DNA of 64,000 bases from Pantoea sp. Lij88 (GTDB lineage Bacteria; Pseudomonadota; Gammaproteobacteria; Enterobacterales; Enterobacteriaceae): NCBI RefSeq assembly GCF_030062155.1, contig NZ_CP118269.1, positions 372,001 to 436,000 on the forward strand, given 5' to 3'. Numbering within the stretch: the stretch's first letter is position 1; each line of letters starts with the position of its first letter. Positions 42,566 through 52,849 of the stretch are shown piece after piece. The notes under the pieces are model-generated. The model was given only the letters and a program-made list of their open reading frames with translations. It had not been told where the DNA came from and ran no database searches. Made by a program: the position numbers and the translations under genes.

Positions 42566-43138
42566 ATGTTTAAACGTACTTTAACAGCGGCCATCACCCT
42601 GTTAGCCCTCTCTTCCGTTTCCGCCCAGGCGCTGGCCGCAAAAGGTGACACACACGTTCTGCTCACCACCTCCGCCGGCAATATCGAACTCGAACTGAAT
42701 AACCAAAAAGCGCCGGTTTCTGTGAAAAACTTCGTTGATTACGTCAACAACGGTTTTTATAACAACACCATTTTTCACCGCGTGATCCCGGGCTTTATGG
42801 TGCAGGGGGGTGGTTTCACCACTGACATGCAGCAGAAGCAGACCAACGCGCCGATTAAGAATGAAGCGGACAATGGCCTGCGTAACCTGCGCGGCACCAT
42901 CTCTATGGCCCGTACCGCCGATAAAGACAGTGCGACCAGCCAGTTCTTCCTCAACGTCGCGGATAATGCCTTCCTCGACCACGGACAGCGCGATTTTGGC
43001 TATGCCGTATTTGGTAAGATTGTGAAAGGTCAGGATGTGGTTGAAAAAATTTCTCAGGTACCGACCAAAGATGTGGGTCCTTACCAGAATGTTCCGTCCA
43101 AACCGGTAGTTATCCTCTCCGCCAAAGTCCTGCCTTAA
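42566..43138 (+). CDS. ppiA: PpiA, periplasmic peptidyl-prolyl isomerase (cyclophilin)
   Basis: A 190-residue cyclophilin with a signal peptide ending AQALA-A. The active-site motifs [27 protein letters not shown] and the catalytic Arg in FHR are present. It speeds proline isomerisation in periplasmic proteins. AAGGAATCTTTC precedes the ATG at 42566. Its promoter region carries CRP and CpxR sites. A 9-bp hairpin (43147-43155 with 43160-43168) follows, without a good U-run. Confidence 0.95.
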   Translation: MFKRTLTAAITLLALSSVSAQALAAKGDTHVLLTTSAGNIELELNNQKAPVSVKNFVDYVNNGFYNNTIFHRVIPGFMVQGGGFTTDMQQKQTNAPIKNEADNGLRNLRGTISMARTADKDSATSQFFLNVADNAFLDHGQRDFGYAVFGKIVKGQDVVEKISQVPTKDVGPYQNVPSKPVVILSAKVLP

Positions 43139-43237
43139 AGCTTTTCGTCGCCATCTGCGGATGGCGACCGCCTGCCGCCTCCGGCAAAGCCAGAAATTGC
43201 TCTTATACTTAGGGCAAAAACCTGAGCAGGAGGCGGC

Positions 43238-43408
43238 ATGGCGAACAAACTCACCGAAAAACAGAAGGTCACACTGTGGCAGCAGCGGCGTAGCGCCAGC
43301 TATCAGGCCAGCTGTCGGCTGGAAGGCTTCTCATCGAATGAAACCAGCGTAAACAGCGATGATGCAGCCGCGCGTCTGGCGTCACTGAGGAGGCAATATG
43401 GACTCTAA
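43238..43408 (+). CDS. yhfG: YhfG, small Fic antitoxin-like protein
   Basis: A 56-residue protein beginning MANKLTEKQKVTLWQQRR. It holds the class I Fic-inhibitory motif (S/T)xxxE(G/N) as SCRLEG, with Glu29 predicted to reach into the Fic ATP pocket and block AMP transfer. AGGAGG precedes the ATG. It overlaps fic by 11 bases, which is the usual toxin-antitoxin layout and favours antitoxin made first. Length matches E. coli YhfG. Confidence 0.88.
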   Translation: MANKLTEKQKVTLWQQRRSASYQASCRLEGFSSNETSVNSDDAAARLASLRRQYGL

Positions 43409-43991
43409 TACTGCCGTCAGCCAGGATCCCTACCTGTGGCAGCACGACAACGTGCTGAAAAACCTGCCCGATATTCATGATGCCGCGCAGCTGCGCAAGG
43501 CGGAACTGAGCTTCAGTGCGGCGCGCGCCGCCACGCTGGAACTGGGTCCCCGTAATCCCGGCTTGCCATATCTGCGCCAGATCCATCGCACGCTGTTCCA
43601 GGATGTCTACAGCTGGGCCGGTGAACTGCGCACCATCGATATCTGGCGTGATGAGACGCCGTTCTGTCATTTCGAATATATCGAAAAGGAAGGCAACGCC
43701 CTGATGGCCGCGCTGGAAGAGGAGAAGGGGCTGGCTGATCTGCCGCGTGATGCGTTTGTTCAGCGGCTTGCTCACTACTACTGCGAAATCAATATGCTCC
43801 ATCCTTTCCGCCACGGAAACGGTCGGGCACAGCGGATTTTCTTTGAACAGCTGGCGCTGCATGCCGGTTATCTGCTGGACTGGGATGAGACGGACGCGGA
43901 AAGCTGGAAAGCGGCTAATCAGGCCGGTGTGGCCGGAGACCTGGCCCCGCTGGAGCAGGTCTTTGCGAAAGTGGTGAGCGAGGCAGCGTAA
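43398..43991 (+). CDS. fic: Fic-domain protein, putative AMP transferase partner of YhfG
   Basis: A 197-residue class I Fic protein. The Fic motif reads HPFRHGNGRAQR (135-146). Catalytic His135, Phe137, the GNG anion hole and Arg143/Arg146 are kept, but the position normally Asp or Glu that holds Mg-ATP is His139. The flap region includes TPFCHFEYIEKEGNAL. E. coli Fic, as I recall it, also deviates in this motif. Activity is therefore uncertain: it may be weak, altered or lost. It is translationally coupled to yhfG, lies 41 bases before pabA and keeps the E. coli position. Confidence 0.9.
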   Translation: MDSNTAVSQDPYLWQHDNVLKNLPDIHDAAQLRKAELSFSAARAATLELGPRNPGLPYLRQIHRTLFQDVYSWAGELRTIDIWRDETPFCHFEYIEKEGNALMAALEEEKGLADLPRDAFVQRLAHYYCEINMLHPFRHGNGRAQRIFFEQLALHAGYLLDWDETDAESWKAANQAGVAGDLAPLEQVFAKVVSEAA

Positions 43992-44032
43992 CCGCGTAGA
44001 ATAGCGGCGCGGTTTATCATTCTGGACGCGTC

Positions 44033-44608
44033 ATGCTGCTGCTTATCGACAATTACGACTCCTTTACCTGGAATCTTTATCAATATTTCTGCGAGCTGGG
44101 CGCGCAGGTTCAGGTGGTGCGCAACGATGCCATCACCCTGGAGCAGATGGCGGCGCTGCCGCTGACCCATCTGGTGATCTCCCCTGGCCCCTGTACGCCT
44201 TCAGAGTCCGGCATCTCGCTGGCAGCGATCCGGCACTTCGCCGGGCAGCTGCCGGTGCTGGGCGTCTGCCTGGGGCATCAGGCGATTGCGCAGGCGTATG
44301 GCGCACAGGTTGTACGCGCGCGTCAGGTGATGCACGGCAAAACCTCCGCGATTCAGCACACCGGCCAGGGCGTGTTCCGCAATCTCAATAATCCCCTGAC
44401 CGTGACCCGCTATCACTCGCTGATTGTGCAGCGCGATTCTCTGCCCGACGCATTCGAGGTGACTGCCTGGACGGTGCGTGATGGCGAGCCTGACGAGATT
44501 ATGGGATTCCGCCATAAAACTCTGGCGCTGGAAGGCGTTCAGTTCCATCCCGAAAGCATTCTCAGCGAGCAGGGACATCAGTTGCTGCGCAATTTCCTTG
44601 CGCAATAA
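44033..44608 (+). CDS. pabA: PabA, aminodeoxychorismate synthase glutaminase
   Basis: A 191-residue class I glutamine amidotransferase that supplies ammonia to PabB for p-aminobenzoate and folate synthesis. The triad is Cys79 ([12 protein letters not shown]) with His and Glu in [14 protein letters not shown] near the C-terminus. The N-terminal [17 protein letters not shown] is standard. It follows fic as in E. coli. An anthranilate synthase TrpG-type identity is less likely, given position and the short stand-alone length. Confidence 0.94.
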   Translation: MLLLIDNYDSFTWNLYQYFCELGAQVQVVRNDAITLEQMAALPLTHLVISPGPCTPSESGISLAAIRHFAGQLPVLGVCLGHQAIAQAYGAQVVRARQVMHGKTSAIQHTGQGVFRNLNNPLTVTRYHSLIVQRDSLPDAFEVTAWTVRDGEPDEIMGFRHKTLALEGVQFHPESILSEQGHQLLRNFLAQ

Positions 44609-44609
44609 G

Positions 44610-45910
<1,301 letters not shown>

Positions 45911-45911
45911 C

Positions 45912-47987
45912 TTAGTTTTTACGTAAGCGTCGGATCAGCCAGCGGCCATGTTGCGGTCGCTGGTTCCACGCCAGCGATGAAATGGTGTACATCACGCTCA
46001 GATGATCGAGAATGCGCCGCACATGCTGCTCCACCACCGTGATCGGTCCCTCAGTGATATTCTCCAGGTCATCCAGCAGGTTCACCTGCGAGCTTTCACC
46101 ATCATATTCCAGCCGCTGCTGACACCGCTGCAGCGCGATTTCACAGGATTGCAGATAGCGTTCAGCCAGTGAGGCCGTCAGCATGGTGTGCTCGCGCGCC
46201 AGAATCGTTATCGCATTGATATGCTCGACAATAAACTGGCTGTGCGTGACCCAGAGCCGCATATCACTCAGATAGCGGGCGTTGAATGCCGGTTCCTGCA
46301 TCGCCTGATTGAGTGAGTTAAACAGCGCATTGTGAGCCTGATTCACCTTCACGCGCTGATAAGCCAGTTTCTCGGGTGACTGTTCGTCGCCCAGCAACAG
46401 CCGCAGCGCATCCTGATAGGTTTCCAGCGCGTCATGGGCATTCTGCCGCAGTAAGCCGCTCTGCCACTGCGGCCACAGCCACAGCATCCCGCCAAAGGCG
46501 ATCAGACAGCCCATCAGCGTATCCATCAGTCGCGGCAGCAGAAACTGCGCGCCATTCAGCGACAGCAACTGCAGCGAGTAAACCGCCGTGACCGTAAAGC
46601 CAATCATCGACCAGCCATAGAACTGGCGGGTAAAGCGATAGCTGATAAAGGTTATTGCCAGCATGATCATCAGCACCAGCGACTCCGGCACGGCCAGGCG
46701 CAGCGTGGCGGCCGCGATGACCAGACCGGCAAAGGTGCCCAGCGCCCGGTGCTGAATGCGGACACGGGTGGCGCTGTAGCCGTTCTGGCTGACGAACATA
46801 ATGGTCATCAGGATCCAGTAGGGCTTAGGGATGTTGAAGAACAGCGCCAGCGCGCTGCCCAGCATCAGCATGACCGCAAAGCGACCGGCCGTGCGCAGCG
46901 CCGACGAGCGAAACGAGAGATAACTGCGCAGCGCCGGTAACAGCGGCAGACGGCGCTGGCGGTCCGCCATCAGATCGCGCTGATACAGGGGTTTCTGGGT
47001 GCGCAGGACCCGCGCAATGCGGTTGAAGTGGTAAAGGCAGAAGTTACCTACCGGATTGTCGGGATGCTGATGGGCGATCTTCTCCAGCGCGCCGAGCTGT
47101 TTATCCATCGCAAAGCGATCGGGTAGCTGGTGATAAAGGATGTTATCCGCCAGCACCCGCAGCCGGGCCGAGATGGTTTTGGCATTCCAGCGGATGACCG
47201 CTTCGGCATGGCTCTGTTCGACCAGCTTCTGCACCTCTTCCGGCCGATGCAGGCTGACTGAGATGTGCTCCTGCAGATCCAGCGCCACCTGAAAGGCGCG
47301 CGTCAGCCGCTTATGGCTGTGATCGCGGCTGGCCGACAGCATGTGCATCTGCTGATAACAGGTGTTGATCAGATCGACCACTTTCTGCTGACGCGCCAGC
47401 AGCGGCGGCAGGGCCTTTTCCGGATCGGTGAGCTGAGTCAGCAGGGTATATTTAGCGTCGCAGTAGTTAGCCAGCTCGCGGTAGATGAGGCTGAGGCTCT
47501 CGCGCATCGGCTGCTCTTTCCACAGCCAGAACCAGAACCAGTTAAACACCCCATACCAGAGCGTGCCGCCGATATAGAGCAGCGGGGTGACATAGATGGG
47601 CATGCGGCCAATCAGGCTGAGGGTAAAGATAGCGGCGATAAGGGTGCCGGGCAGCAGGCGGCCATGCAGCGGACTGATTTCACCGGTGACGCCGAGCAGC
47701 AGGGGCATGGCGAAGAGGATCAGCGGCAGTGGGATAGCATGCAGGGTGAGCCACTGAATGAGAAAGCTGCCGAGGGCAAACAGGCTGCCGCCAACAATGA
47801 GACGTTTGAAGAAGCGTTTATGCGGGGTATCCAGACCGGCGATGTTGCAGCAGGCGGGCACTAAGGAGAACAGCAGACCTTTTTGCAGGTCGCCAGCCAG
47901 CCAGCCCAGCGCCACCGGCAGACAGAGCACCAGCGTTTGCCGCAAGGCGTAGTTAACTTCAGGATGGTAAATGATTCGACGCCACAT
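45912..47987 (-). CDS. yhfK: YhfK, FUSC-family inner-membrane protein
   Basis: A 691-residue protein with two bundles of hydrophobic helices (about 15-150 and 370-490), each followed by a soluble, helix-rich cytoplasmic domain. This is the YccS/YhfK layout, related to the fusaric acid resistance (FUSC) and AaeB-type family. The substrate, if it is a transporter, is unknown. It lies between argD and crp exactly as in E. coli. Confidence 0.9.
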   Translation of the reverse strand: MWRRIIYHPEVNYALRQTLVLCLPVALGWLAGDLQKGLLFSLVPACCNIAGLDTPHKRFFKRLIVGGSLFALGSFLIQWLTLHAIPLPLILFAMPLLLGVTGEISPLHGRLLPGTLIAAIFTLSLIGRMPIYVTPLLYIGGTLWYGVFNWFWFWLWKEQPMRESLSLIYRELANYCDAKYTLLTQLTDPEKALPPLLARQQKVVDLINTCYQQMHMLSASRDHSHKRLTRAFQVALDLQEHISVSLHRPEEVQKLVEQSHAEAVIRWNAKTISARLRVLADNILYHQLPDRFAMDKQLGALEKIAHQHPDNPVGNFCLYHFNRIARVLRTQKPLYQRDLMADRQRRLPLLPALRSYLSFRSSALRTAGRFAVMLMLGSALALFFNIPKPYWILMTIMFVSQNGYSATRVRIQHRALGTFAGLVIAAATLRLAVPESLVLMIMLAITFISYRFTRQFYGWSMIGFTVTAVYSLQLLSLNGAQFLLPRLMDTLMGCLIAFGGMLWLWPQWQSGLLRQNAHDALETYQDALRLLLGDEQSPEKLAYQRVKVNQAHNALFNSLNQAMQEPAFNARYLSDMRLWVTHSQFIVEHINAITILAREHTMLTASLAERYLQSCEIALQRCQQRLEYDGESSQVNLLDDLENITEGPITVVEQHVRRILDHLSVMYTISSLAWNQRPQHGRWLIRRLRKN

Positions 47988-48006
47988 CGGCCCAACACAA
48001 ACAATA

Positions 48007-48032
48007 ACGGCGTGATGTTGCCATCACGCCGT
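48007..48032 (-). terminator. Intrinsic terminator after crp
   Basis: A perfect 11-bp stem ACGGCGTGATG / CATCACGCCGT with a 4-base loop is followed on the minus strand by TATTGTTTGTGTT. It separates crp from yhfK. Confidence 0.8.
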
Positions 48033-48044
48033 GGGTGACAGGAA

Positions 48045-48677
48045 TTAACGGGTGCCGTAAACGACGATGGTTTTGCCGTGTGCGGAGATCAGGTTCTGAT
48101 CTTCCAGCATCTTCAAAATACGGCCCACGGTTTCGCGTGAACAACCAACAATCTGGCCAATTTCCTGACGAGTGATTTTAATTTGCATGCCGTCGGGATG
48201 CGTCATGGCATCTGGCTGTTTCGCCAGGTTGAGCAGGGTCTGTGCAATGCGCCCGGTGACGTCGAGGAAAGCGAGGTTACCCACTTTTTCAGACGTGACC
48301 TGCAGGCGACGCGCCATCTGCGATGAGAGTCGCATCAGGATGTCGGGGTTAACCTGGATCAGCTGACGGAATTTCTTGTAAGAAATCTCCGCCACTTCGC
48401 ACGCGCTTTTCGCACGTACCCAGGCGCTGCGCTCCTGGCCTTCTTCGAAGAGGCCAAGCTCACCAATGAAATCGCCCTGATTCAGGTAGGAAAGAATCAT
48501 CTCTTTGCCTTCTTCATCTTTAATCAGAACCGCGACGGAACCTTTCACGATGTAGTAAAGCGTTTCAGCTTTTTCACCTTGGTGAATCAGCGTACTTTTG
48601 GATGGATACTTGTGAATATGGCAATGGGACAGGAACCATTCGAGTGTAGGGTCTGTTTGCGGTTTGCCGAGAACCAT
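48045..48677 (-). CDS. crp: CRP, cAMP receptor protein
   Basis: A 210-residue regulator, the same length as E. coli CRP. The cAMP pocket shows [19 protein letters not shown] with the Glu, Arg and Ser contacts. The recognition helix lies in [16 protein letters not shown]. It controls catabolite-repressed genes; likely targets in this window include ppiA and possibly malP and pckA. It is divergent from yhfA across 303 bases. Confidence 0.98.
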   Translation of the reverse strand: MVLGKPQTDPTLEWFLSHCHIHKYPSKSTLIHQGEKAETLYYIVKGSVAVLIKDEEGKEMILSYLNQGDFIGELGLFEEGQERSAWVRAKSACEVAEISYKKFRQLIQVNPDILMRLSSQMARRLQVTSEKVGNLAFLDVTGRIAQTLLNLAKQPDAMTHPDGMQIKITRQEIGQIVGCSRETVGRILKMLEDQNLISAHGKTIVVYGTR

Positions 48678-48980
48678 TCGCTATTATCCTCTGTTGTAAT
48701 CGTGCCCAAAATACAGGGGGCAGTTTTCCCTGTCAGGCGGTGAAAGCTTCAAGCGTTTCCATTTCAGGAAATCATTCGGGCCGCATCAGGCGCAGTGCGC
48801 ATCATCCTTCCCGGCTTCGTCATCGGGTGACGAAAAATATTTTCAGCACTGTTTGTAGCACAGCTTTTGCCGACTGTCTTCTGTTGTCTCGCTTCAGCTA
48901 CAGGCGGATTTCTCTGGATTGCTGTTTACCAGGCGAAAGCGTACTCTGGCGACAAAACAGCGTATTCCGGAGCAAAAATC
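48678..48980. promoter_or_regulatory. 303-base divergent spacer between crp and yhfA
   Basis: This should carry the crp promoters and the yhfA promoter. In E. coli crp autoregulates through nearby CRP sites, but I see no full TGTGA-N6-TCACA palindrome here. An open frame extends yhfA upstream into this region but has no sign of translation. Confidence 0.4.
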
Positions 48981-49385
48981 ATGCAGGCAAGAGTGAAATG
49001 GGTAGAAGGGCTGACATTCCTCGGAGAATCCTCATCCGGCCACCAGATACTGATGGATGGCAATTCGGGTGATAAAGCGCCCAGCCCAATGGAGATGGTG
49101 CTGATGGCGGCCGGTGGATGCAGCGCGATTGATGTGGTTTCAATTCTGCAAAAAGGCCGCAATGATGTGGCTGATTGTGAAGTAAAACTGACCTCAGAAC
49201 GTCGTGAAGAGGCGCCGCGAATCTTTACGCACATCAACCTGCATTTTATCGTGAGTGGTAAAGCGCTCCAGGATAAAGCGGTCTCACGCGCCGTGGATCT
49301 TTCTGCTGAAAAATATTGCTCGGTGGCCATCATGCTGGGTAAAGGTGTGACGATGACGCATAGCTATGAAGTGGTTGAGCTGTAA
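48981..49385 (+). CDS. yhfA: YhfA, OsmC/Ohr-family protein
   Basis: A 134-residue OsmC-fold protein. It keeps the paired cysteines typical of peroxidatic OsmC/Ohr members: one in MAAGGCSAID and one in AEKYCSVAIML. Family members reduce organic peroxides, but the substrate of YhfA is unknown. The ATG at 48981 (MQARVKWVEGLTFLGES) follows GGAGC and matches the E. coli start; 38 upstream in-frame codons are Cys-rich noise. It is divergent from crp as in E. coli. Confidence 0.92.
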   Translation: MQARVKWVEGLTFLGESSSGHQILMDGNSGDKAPSPMEMVLMAAGGCSAIDVVSILQKGRNDVADCEVKLTSERREEAPRIFTHINLHFIVSGKALQDKAVSRAVDLSAEKYCSVAIMLGKGVTMTHSYEVVEL

Positions 49386-49460
49386 TGGCCGCAGGGATCA
49401 TCGCAGACCTGTTAACTTCACTTCTAGTGTCTGATGCAGGTTGCTTTAAGACTGTGCCTG

Positions 49461-49649
49461 CGCAGAGAACCGGGTCAGATCGGAAAGACACAAAAACCGC
49501 CATCCATGGCATGCTCGGCCCGCGCGATTACGCACCTCATCCCTGAGGTGCGCCCGTTGCCGGGCCAACGCGTTGCGTTGTTCAAAAACGCTCCCGGCGT
49601 TTTTGTCCCAGGCGCGGGACGCTTTCCTCTTCTGACCCGGTTCCCTGCG
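49461..49649 (+). repeat. Intergenic structured repeat, copy A
   Basis: This element of about 189 bases has terminal inverted repeats of 19 bases with one mismatch: CGCAGAGAACCGGGTCAGA at 49461-49479 and its complement at 49631-49649. Its core (about 49488-49610) holds two inner hairpins: CGCACCTCA-TCCC-TGAGGTGCG and AAAAACGC-TCCCG-GCGTTTTT. The core recurs, inverted and almost identical, in copy B. It lies between converging yhfA and prkB. I recognise no insertion sequence gene in it. It resembles a MITE or a REP-like family, but the family is not named here. Confidence 0.8.
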
Positions 49650-49744
49650 TGTTGAGCTTATCTGTTGCTGTCAGATTCTTTGTATGCAGGTTTTGTTTGT
49701 AGCGGCCTTACTGAAACCGGATGCGGTTGCCGGACGTGAAGCGA

Positions 49745-49924
49745 AGGGAGCATACGCCTGTAGCAAAGCATAGCGGGCCAGGGACAAAAACGCCGGGAGC
49801 GTTTTTGAACAACGCAACGCGTTGGCCCGGTACGGGCGCACCTCAGGGATGAGGTGCGTAATCGCCCGCGCTGAGCCTGCCAGGGATGGCGGTTTTGCGT
49901 CTTTGCGAAAGGCGTATGCTCCCT
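49745..49924 (-). repeat. Intergenic structured repeat, copy B (inverted)
   Basis: This element of 180 bases has the same core as copy A in reverse orientation (about 49781-49900). Its terminal inverted repeats are different from those of copy A: AGGGAGCATACGCCT at 49745-49759 and its complement at 49910-49924, continued inward by a shared CAAAG after four variable bases. An 18-base near-copy of the right terminal region (two mismatches) recurs at 49976-49993 and may be the relic of a third copy. Confidence 0.8.
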
Positions 49925-50017
49925 GCAGCCTGCTCAGCAGTAAGCCTTTATCCGCAGAAAAGCCGGTTTTAAATTTTGCGAAAGGCATCTGCTATCTGAG
50001 GGTTTTTTGCTGACCTC

Positions 50018-50887
50018 TTACTCTATCCGTTTACCTTCCATCAGCCGTTTTACCAGCGGGCCCATGATCAACTCCATCGCCAGACCCATTTTGCCGCCGG
50101 GCACGACGAGCGTATTAATGTGCGAGATAAACGATCCCTGCAGCATCGCCAGCAGATAGGGGAAGTCGATATCTTCCAGCGCCTGAAAGTGAATCACTAC
50201 AAAGCTCTCATCCAGTGACGGAATGGCGCGGGCCGCGAACGGGTTTGAGGTGTCGACGGTCGGGACGCGCTGAAAGTTAAGGTGTGTGCGTGAGAACTGT
50301 GGCGTGATGAAGTTGATGTAATCCTCCATCGAGCGCACGACGGAATCCATCACCGCTTCGCGTGAATGACCGCGCTCGCCGGTGTCGCGCACCAGCTTCT
50401 GAATCCACTCCAGGTTAACAATCGGCACCACGCCAACCAGCAGATCGACCTGTTCCGCGACGTTGTGCTGCGCCGTCACCACGCCGCCGTGCAGTCCTTC
50501 ATAAAAAAGAATGTCGGTGTTCTGCGGCAGTGGCTGCCAGGGCGTAAAGGTGCCGGGCACCTGATTCCACGGCACCGCTTCATCGTAGGTGTGCAGATAT
50601 TTACGCGACTGCCCCTGTCCGCTTTGACCATACTCTTTAAAGCTCTGCTCCAGCAGACCAAAGTCATTGGCTTCCGGGCCGAAATAGCTGACATGACGTC
50701 CTAAATCGCGCGCCTTACGAATCGCCATATCCATTTCAGGGCGGGTAAAACGGTGAAAACTGTCACCTTCCAGCTCGGCCGCATGGAGATCGAGCTGCTG
50801 AAAGATTTTGCGAAACGCGAGGCTGGTGGTGGTGGTTCCTGCGCCGCTGGAACCGGTCACCGCGATAATGGGATGACGTGCAGACAT
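50018..50887 (-). CDS. prkB: PrkB, phosphoribulokinase-like P-loop protein
   Basis: A 289-residue P-loop kinase of the phosphoribulokinase/uridine kinase family, with the loop GSSGAGTTT (about 11-20) and the ELEGDSFHRF segment. The E. coli homologue has the same length and place. A Calvin cycle role is not expected here, because no RuBisCO gene is seen; the true substrate is unknown. It precedes nothing on its strand until yhfA's repeat-filled spacer, and yheU lies 61 bases upstream of it. Confidence 0.9.
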   Translation of the reverse strand: MSARHPIIAVTGSSGAGTTTTSLAFRKIFQQLDLHAAELEGDSFHRFTRPEMDMAIRKARDLGRHVSYFGPEANDFGLLEQSFKEYGQSGQGQSRKYLHTYDEAVPWNQVPGTFTPWQPLPQNTDILFYEGLHGGVVTAQHNVAEQVDLLVGVVPIVNLEWIQKLVRDTGERGHSREAVMDSVVRSMEDYINFITPQFSRTHLNFQRVPTVDTSNPFAARAIPSLDESFVVIHFQALEDIDFPYLLAMLQGSFISHINTLVVPGGKMGLAMELIMGPLVKRLMEGKRIE

Positions 50888-50948
50888 AGAAAAGCTCCCT
50901 GTGAGGTCGGGCGATGAGCATTGTTATCATGAAATGGTGCCGGGTGCA

Positions 50949-51167
50949 TCAGCCACGAAATTCTTTGCGCGGCATGATATTGACCGATTCATGCAGTTCC
51001 GACCACACCAGCACGACTTCGCCGGTTTCCAGCTGACGTCGCACATCAGCCACCTTGTCCAGCAGGCTGCGTTCCTGCTCGCCGTAGTCTGTGCCTTCGC
51101 GCAGCACAAAGGTTTCAATCAGATTTTCAAGGGTCTCAGGTGAGACCTGTTGCCAGGGAATAATCAC
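50949..51167 (-). CDS. yheU: YheU, conserved small protein (GTG start)
   Basis: A 72-residue protein of unknown function (UPF0270), with the conserved [17 protein letters not shown] start and the [15 protein letters not shown] end. I use the GTG at 51167, which gives the E. coli length exactly and lies four bases after the yheT stop, so translation is likely coupled. An ATG at 51254 would extend the protein back into yheT in another frame and is not supported. Confidence 0.87.
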   Translation of the reverse strand: MIIPWQQVSPETLENLIETFVLREGTDYGEQERSLLDKVADVRRQLETGEVVLVWSELHESVNIMPRKEFRG

Positions 51168-51171
51168 GAGA

Positions 51172-52188
51172 TCAGTTATCCAGAAAAGGGGCGATCCACT
51201 GCGGGATGCGCTGTTCCAGCCACATTTCAGGCTGGCGTAACGTCCCGCCGACAAAACCTACGTGGCCGCCGTGGGGTGTCAGTTGATAAGTAATAGTGGC
51301 AGATAATTGGCTGCTGTGCGGGATCACCTCATCACTCATAAAGGGATCGTCTTTCGCGTGGATGATCAGCAGCGGTTTCTCTGCGTGCTTCAGCCAGGGC
51401 ATGGCGCTGGCGCGATGATAGTAATCGGCCGCATCGACAAAACCGTGGGCGCGGGCCGTAATCGCATCATCAAAATCGCGCAGTCGCCGCAGCACTTTGA
51501 GCTGCGCCAGATTGACCGGCAGCGTGTCCGGCCAGGCGTGCAGTTTGCGGCGGGCGTTTTTCTTGAGCTGCGCCAGCAGGTAGTACTGATAGAAGCGCGA
51601 GAAGCCGCGTTCCAGTTTGACGCTGCACGGTTCCAGCAGCAGCGGGGCGGAGACAATCACGGCCGCATCGACCTCAGCGGCTACGCCTTGCTGACCCAGC
51701 AGACAGCCCAGCATGTTGCCACCCAGCGAAAAACCAACGGCAGCGGTGGGCACGTGGCCCCAGCGGGTGCGCAGCCAGTGCAGGAAGAAACGGGCATCTT
51801 CGGTTTCGCCGGAGTGATAGATGCGATTGAGCCGGTTAGGCTCGCCGCTGCAGCCGCGAAAATGCATCACCACGGCCAGCCAGCCGCGCGCGCGGCAGAT
51901 GTCCATCAGGCCATGAATATAGGGGCTGTGAAAGCTGCCCTCCAGGCCATGAAATAGCACGACGCGCGGTTTATGCTGCGCCCGCTGGGGATCTTCGCTC
52001 CAGGCGAGATCGACGAAGTCGCCATCCGGCAGATCGAGGCGCTGCCAGTGAGGATCGAACGCGCTGTGGCGACGTAACAGGCGTGGCAGCATCGTCTGCA
52101 GATGCGCGTTACGCAGACTGTGAGGTGGCGTGAAGTGCTCGTTTTCCGGTCCGGTAAATTTCATGTGGTAAAAGCTTGTCTGTTCCAT
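51172..52188 (-). CDS. yheT: YheT, alpha/beta hydrolase
   Basis: A 338-residue hydrolase of the YheT/ABHD1-3 family. The nucleophile elbow is GFSLGGN, the acid lies in [12 protein letters not shown] and the His in [12 protein letters not shown]. The oxyanion region is [12 protein letters not shown]. The substrate is unknown. Two starts are possible (52188 or 52164) and neither has a clear ribosome site. In E. coli the next upstream gene is yheS; here about 5.3 kb of other genes intervene. Confidence 0.9.
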   Translation of the reverse strand: MEQTSFYHMKFTGPENEHFTPPHSLRNAHLQTMLPRLLRRHSAFDPHWQRLDLPDGDFVDLAWSEDPQRAQHKPRVVLFHGLEGSFHSPYIHGLMDICRARGWLAVVMHFRGCSGEPNRLNRIYHSGETEDARFFLHWLRTRWGHVPTAAVGFSLGGNMLGCLLGQQGVAAEVDAAVIVSAPLLLEPCSVKLERGFSRFYQYYLLAQLKKNARRKLHAWPDTLPVNLAQLKVLRRLRDFDDAITARAHGFVDAADYYHRASAMPWLKHAEKPLLIIHAKDDPFMSDEVIPHSSQLSATITYQLTPHGGHVGFVGGTLRQPEMWLEQRIPQWIAPFLDN

Positions 52189-52245
52189 ATCACACTGTTA
52201 GCTTCGATGAGTTTTTTCTTGCAGGGTAAGGAGTACCCGATTGCC

Positions 52246-52848
52246 ATGGAACTGAGTCTTTTCTTATCAATGTTGGGATTTCTTTGGGTCGCGGCCATTA
52301 CGCCGGGTCCCAATAATATGTTACTCACCGCCTCGGGCGCTAATTTTGGCTTTCTGCGCACCCTTCCGCTGATGATCGGCATCATGATCGGCATGCAGGT
52401 GATGCTGCTGATGGTGGCCTTTGGCGTTGGCGGTCTGATTCTGCTCTATCCTTCGCTGCATCTGGTGCTGAAAATCGCCGGTAGTCTCTATCTGCTCTGG
52501 CTGGCGTGGAAGATAGCGACGTCCAGCTATGAAAAGCTGGAAACGGATCAGGCGCCGGATGCGCCAATGCCGTTCTGGCAGGGTGGGCTGTTGCAGCTGA
52601 TCAATCCCAAGGCCTGGCTGATGGCGCTGGGCGCGGTCGCCAGCTTTAGCCTGGCGGGTGATGCGTATCGCCATTCGGTGATGGCGATAAGCGTCGGCAT
52701 GTTTCTGGTTAATCTGGTGTCGGGCGTGATCTGGATGGGATTTGGCGCGATGATCGGCCGTATTCTGCGCAGCCGCCGCGCCTGGAAAATCTTTAACCTC
52801 GCCATGGGGCTGCTGACCGCCGCCTGCGTGCTGCTAATCTGGCACTGA
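52246..52848 (+). CDS. LysE-family exporter
   Basis: A 200-residue membrane protein with about six hydrophobic helices and the LysE/RhtB family hallmark ITPGPNNMLL near residue 18. Members export amino acids or related small molecules; the substrate cannot be told from sequence. The ATG at 52246 follows AAGGAG, though the 12-base spacing is long. It is convergent with the LacI-type regulator gene, one base apart, and belongs to the block inserted between yheT and yheS. Confidence 0.85.
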   Translation: MELSLFLSMLGFLWVAAITPGPNNMLLTASGANFGFLRTLPLMIGIMIGMQVMLLMVAFGVGGLILLYPSLHLVLKIAGSLYLLWLAWKIATSSYEKLETDQAPDAPMPFWQGGLLQLINPKAWLMALGAVASFSLAGDAYRHSVMAISVGMFLVNLVSGVIWMGFGAMIGRILRSRRAWKIFNLAMGLLTAACVLLIWH

Positions 52849-52849
52849 G

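Noticed and set aside
48867..48980. A longer YhfA with 38 extra N-terminal residues
   Set aside because: The extension is Cys- and aromatic-rich without family support. The ATG at 48981 has a ribosome site and gives the usual OsmC-like start.
50018..50887. A Calvin cycle role for the phosphoribulokinase-like gene
   Set aside because: No RuBisCO or related gene is present, and the same gene occurs in E. coli, which does not fix CO2 this way.
52102..52245. A longer LysE-type protein starting at 52102
   Set aside because: The extra residues would run antisense through the start of yheT, and the family begins at the first membrane helix after 52246.
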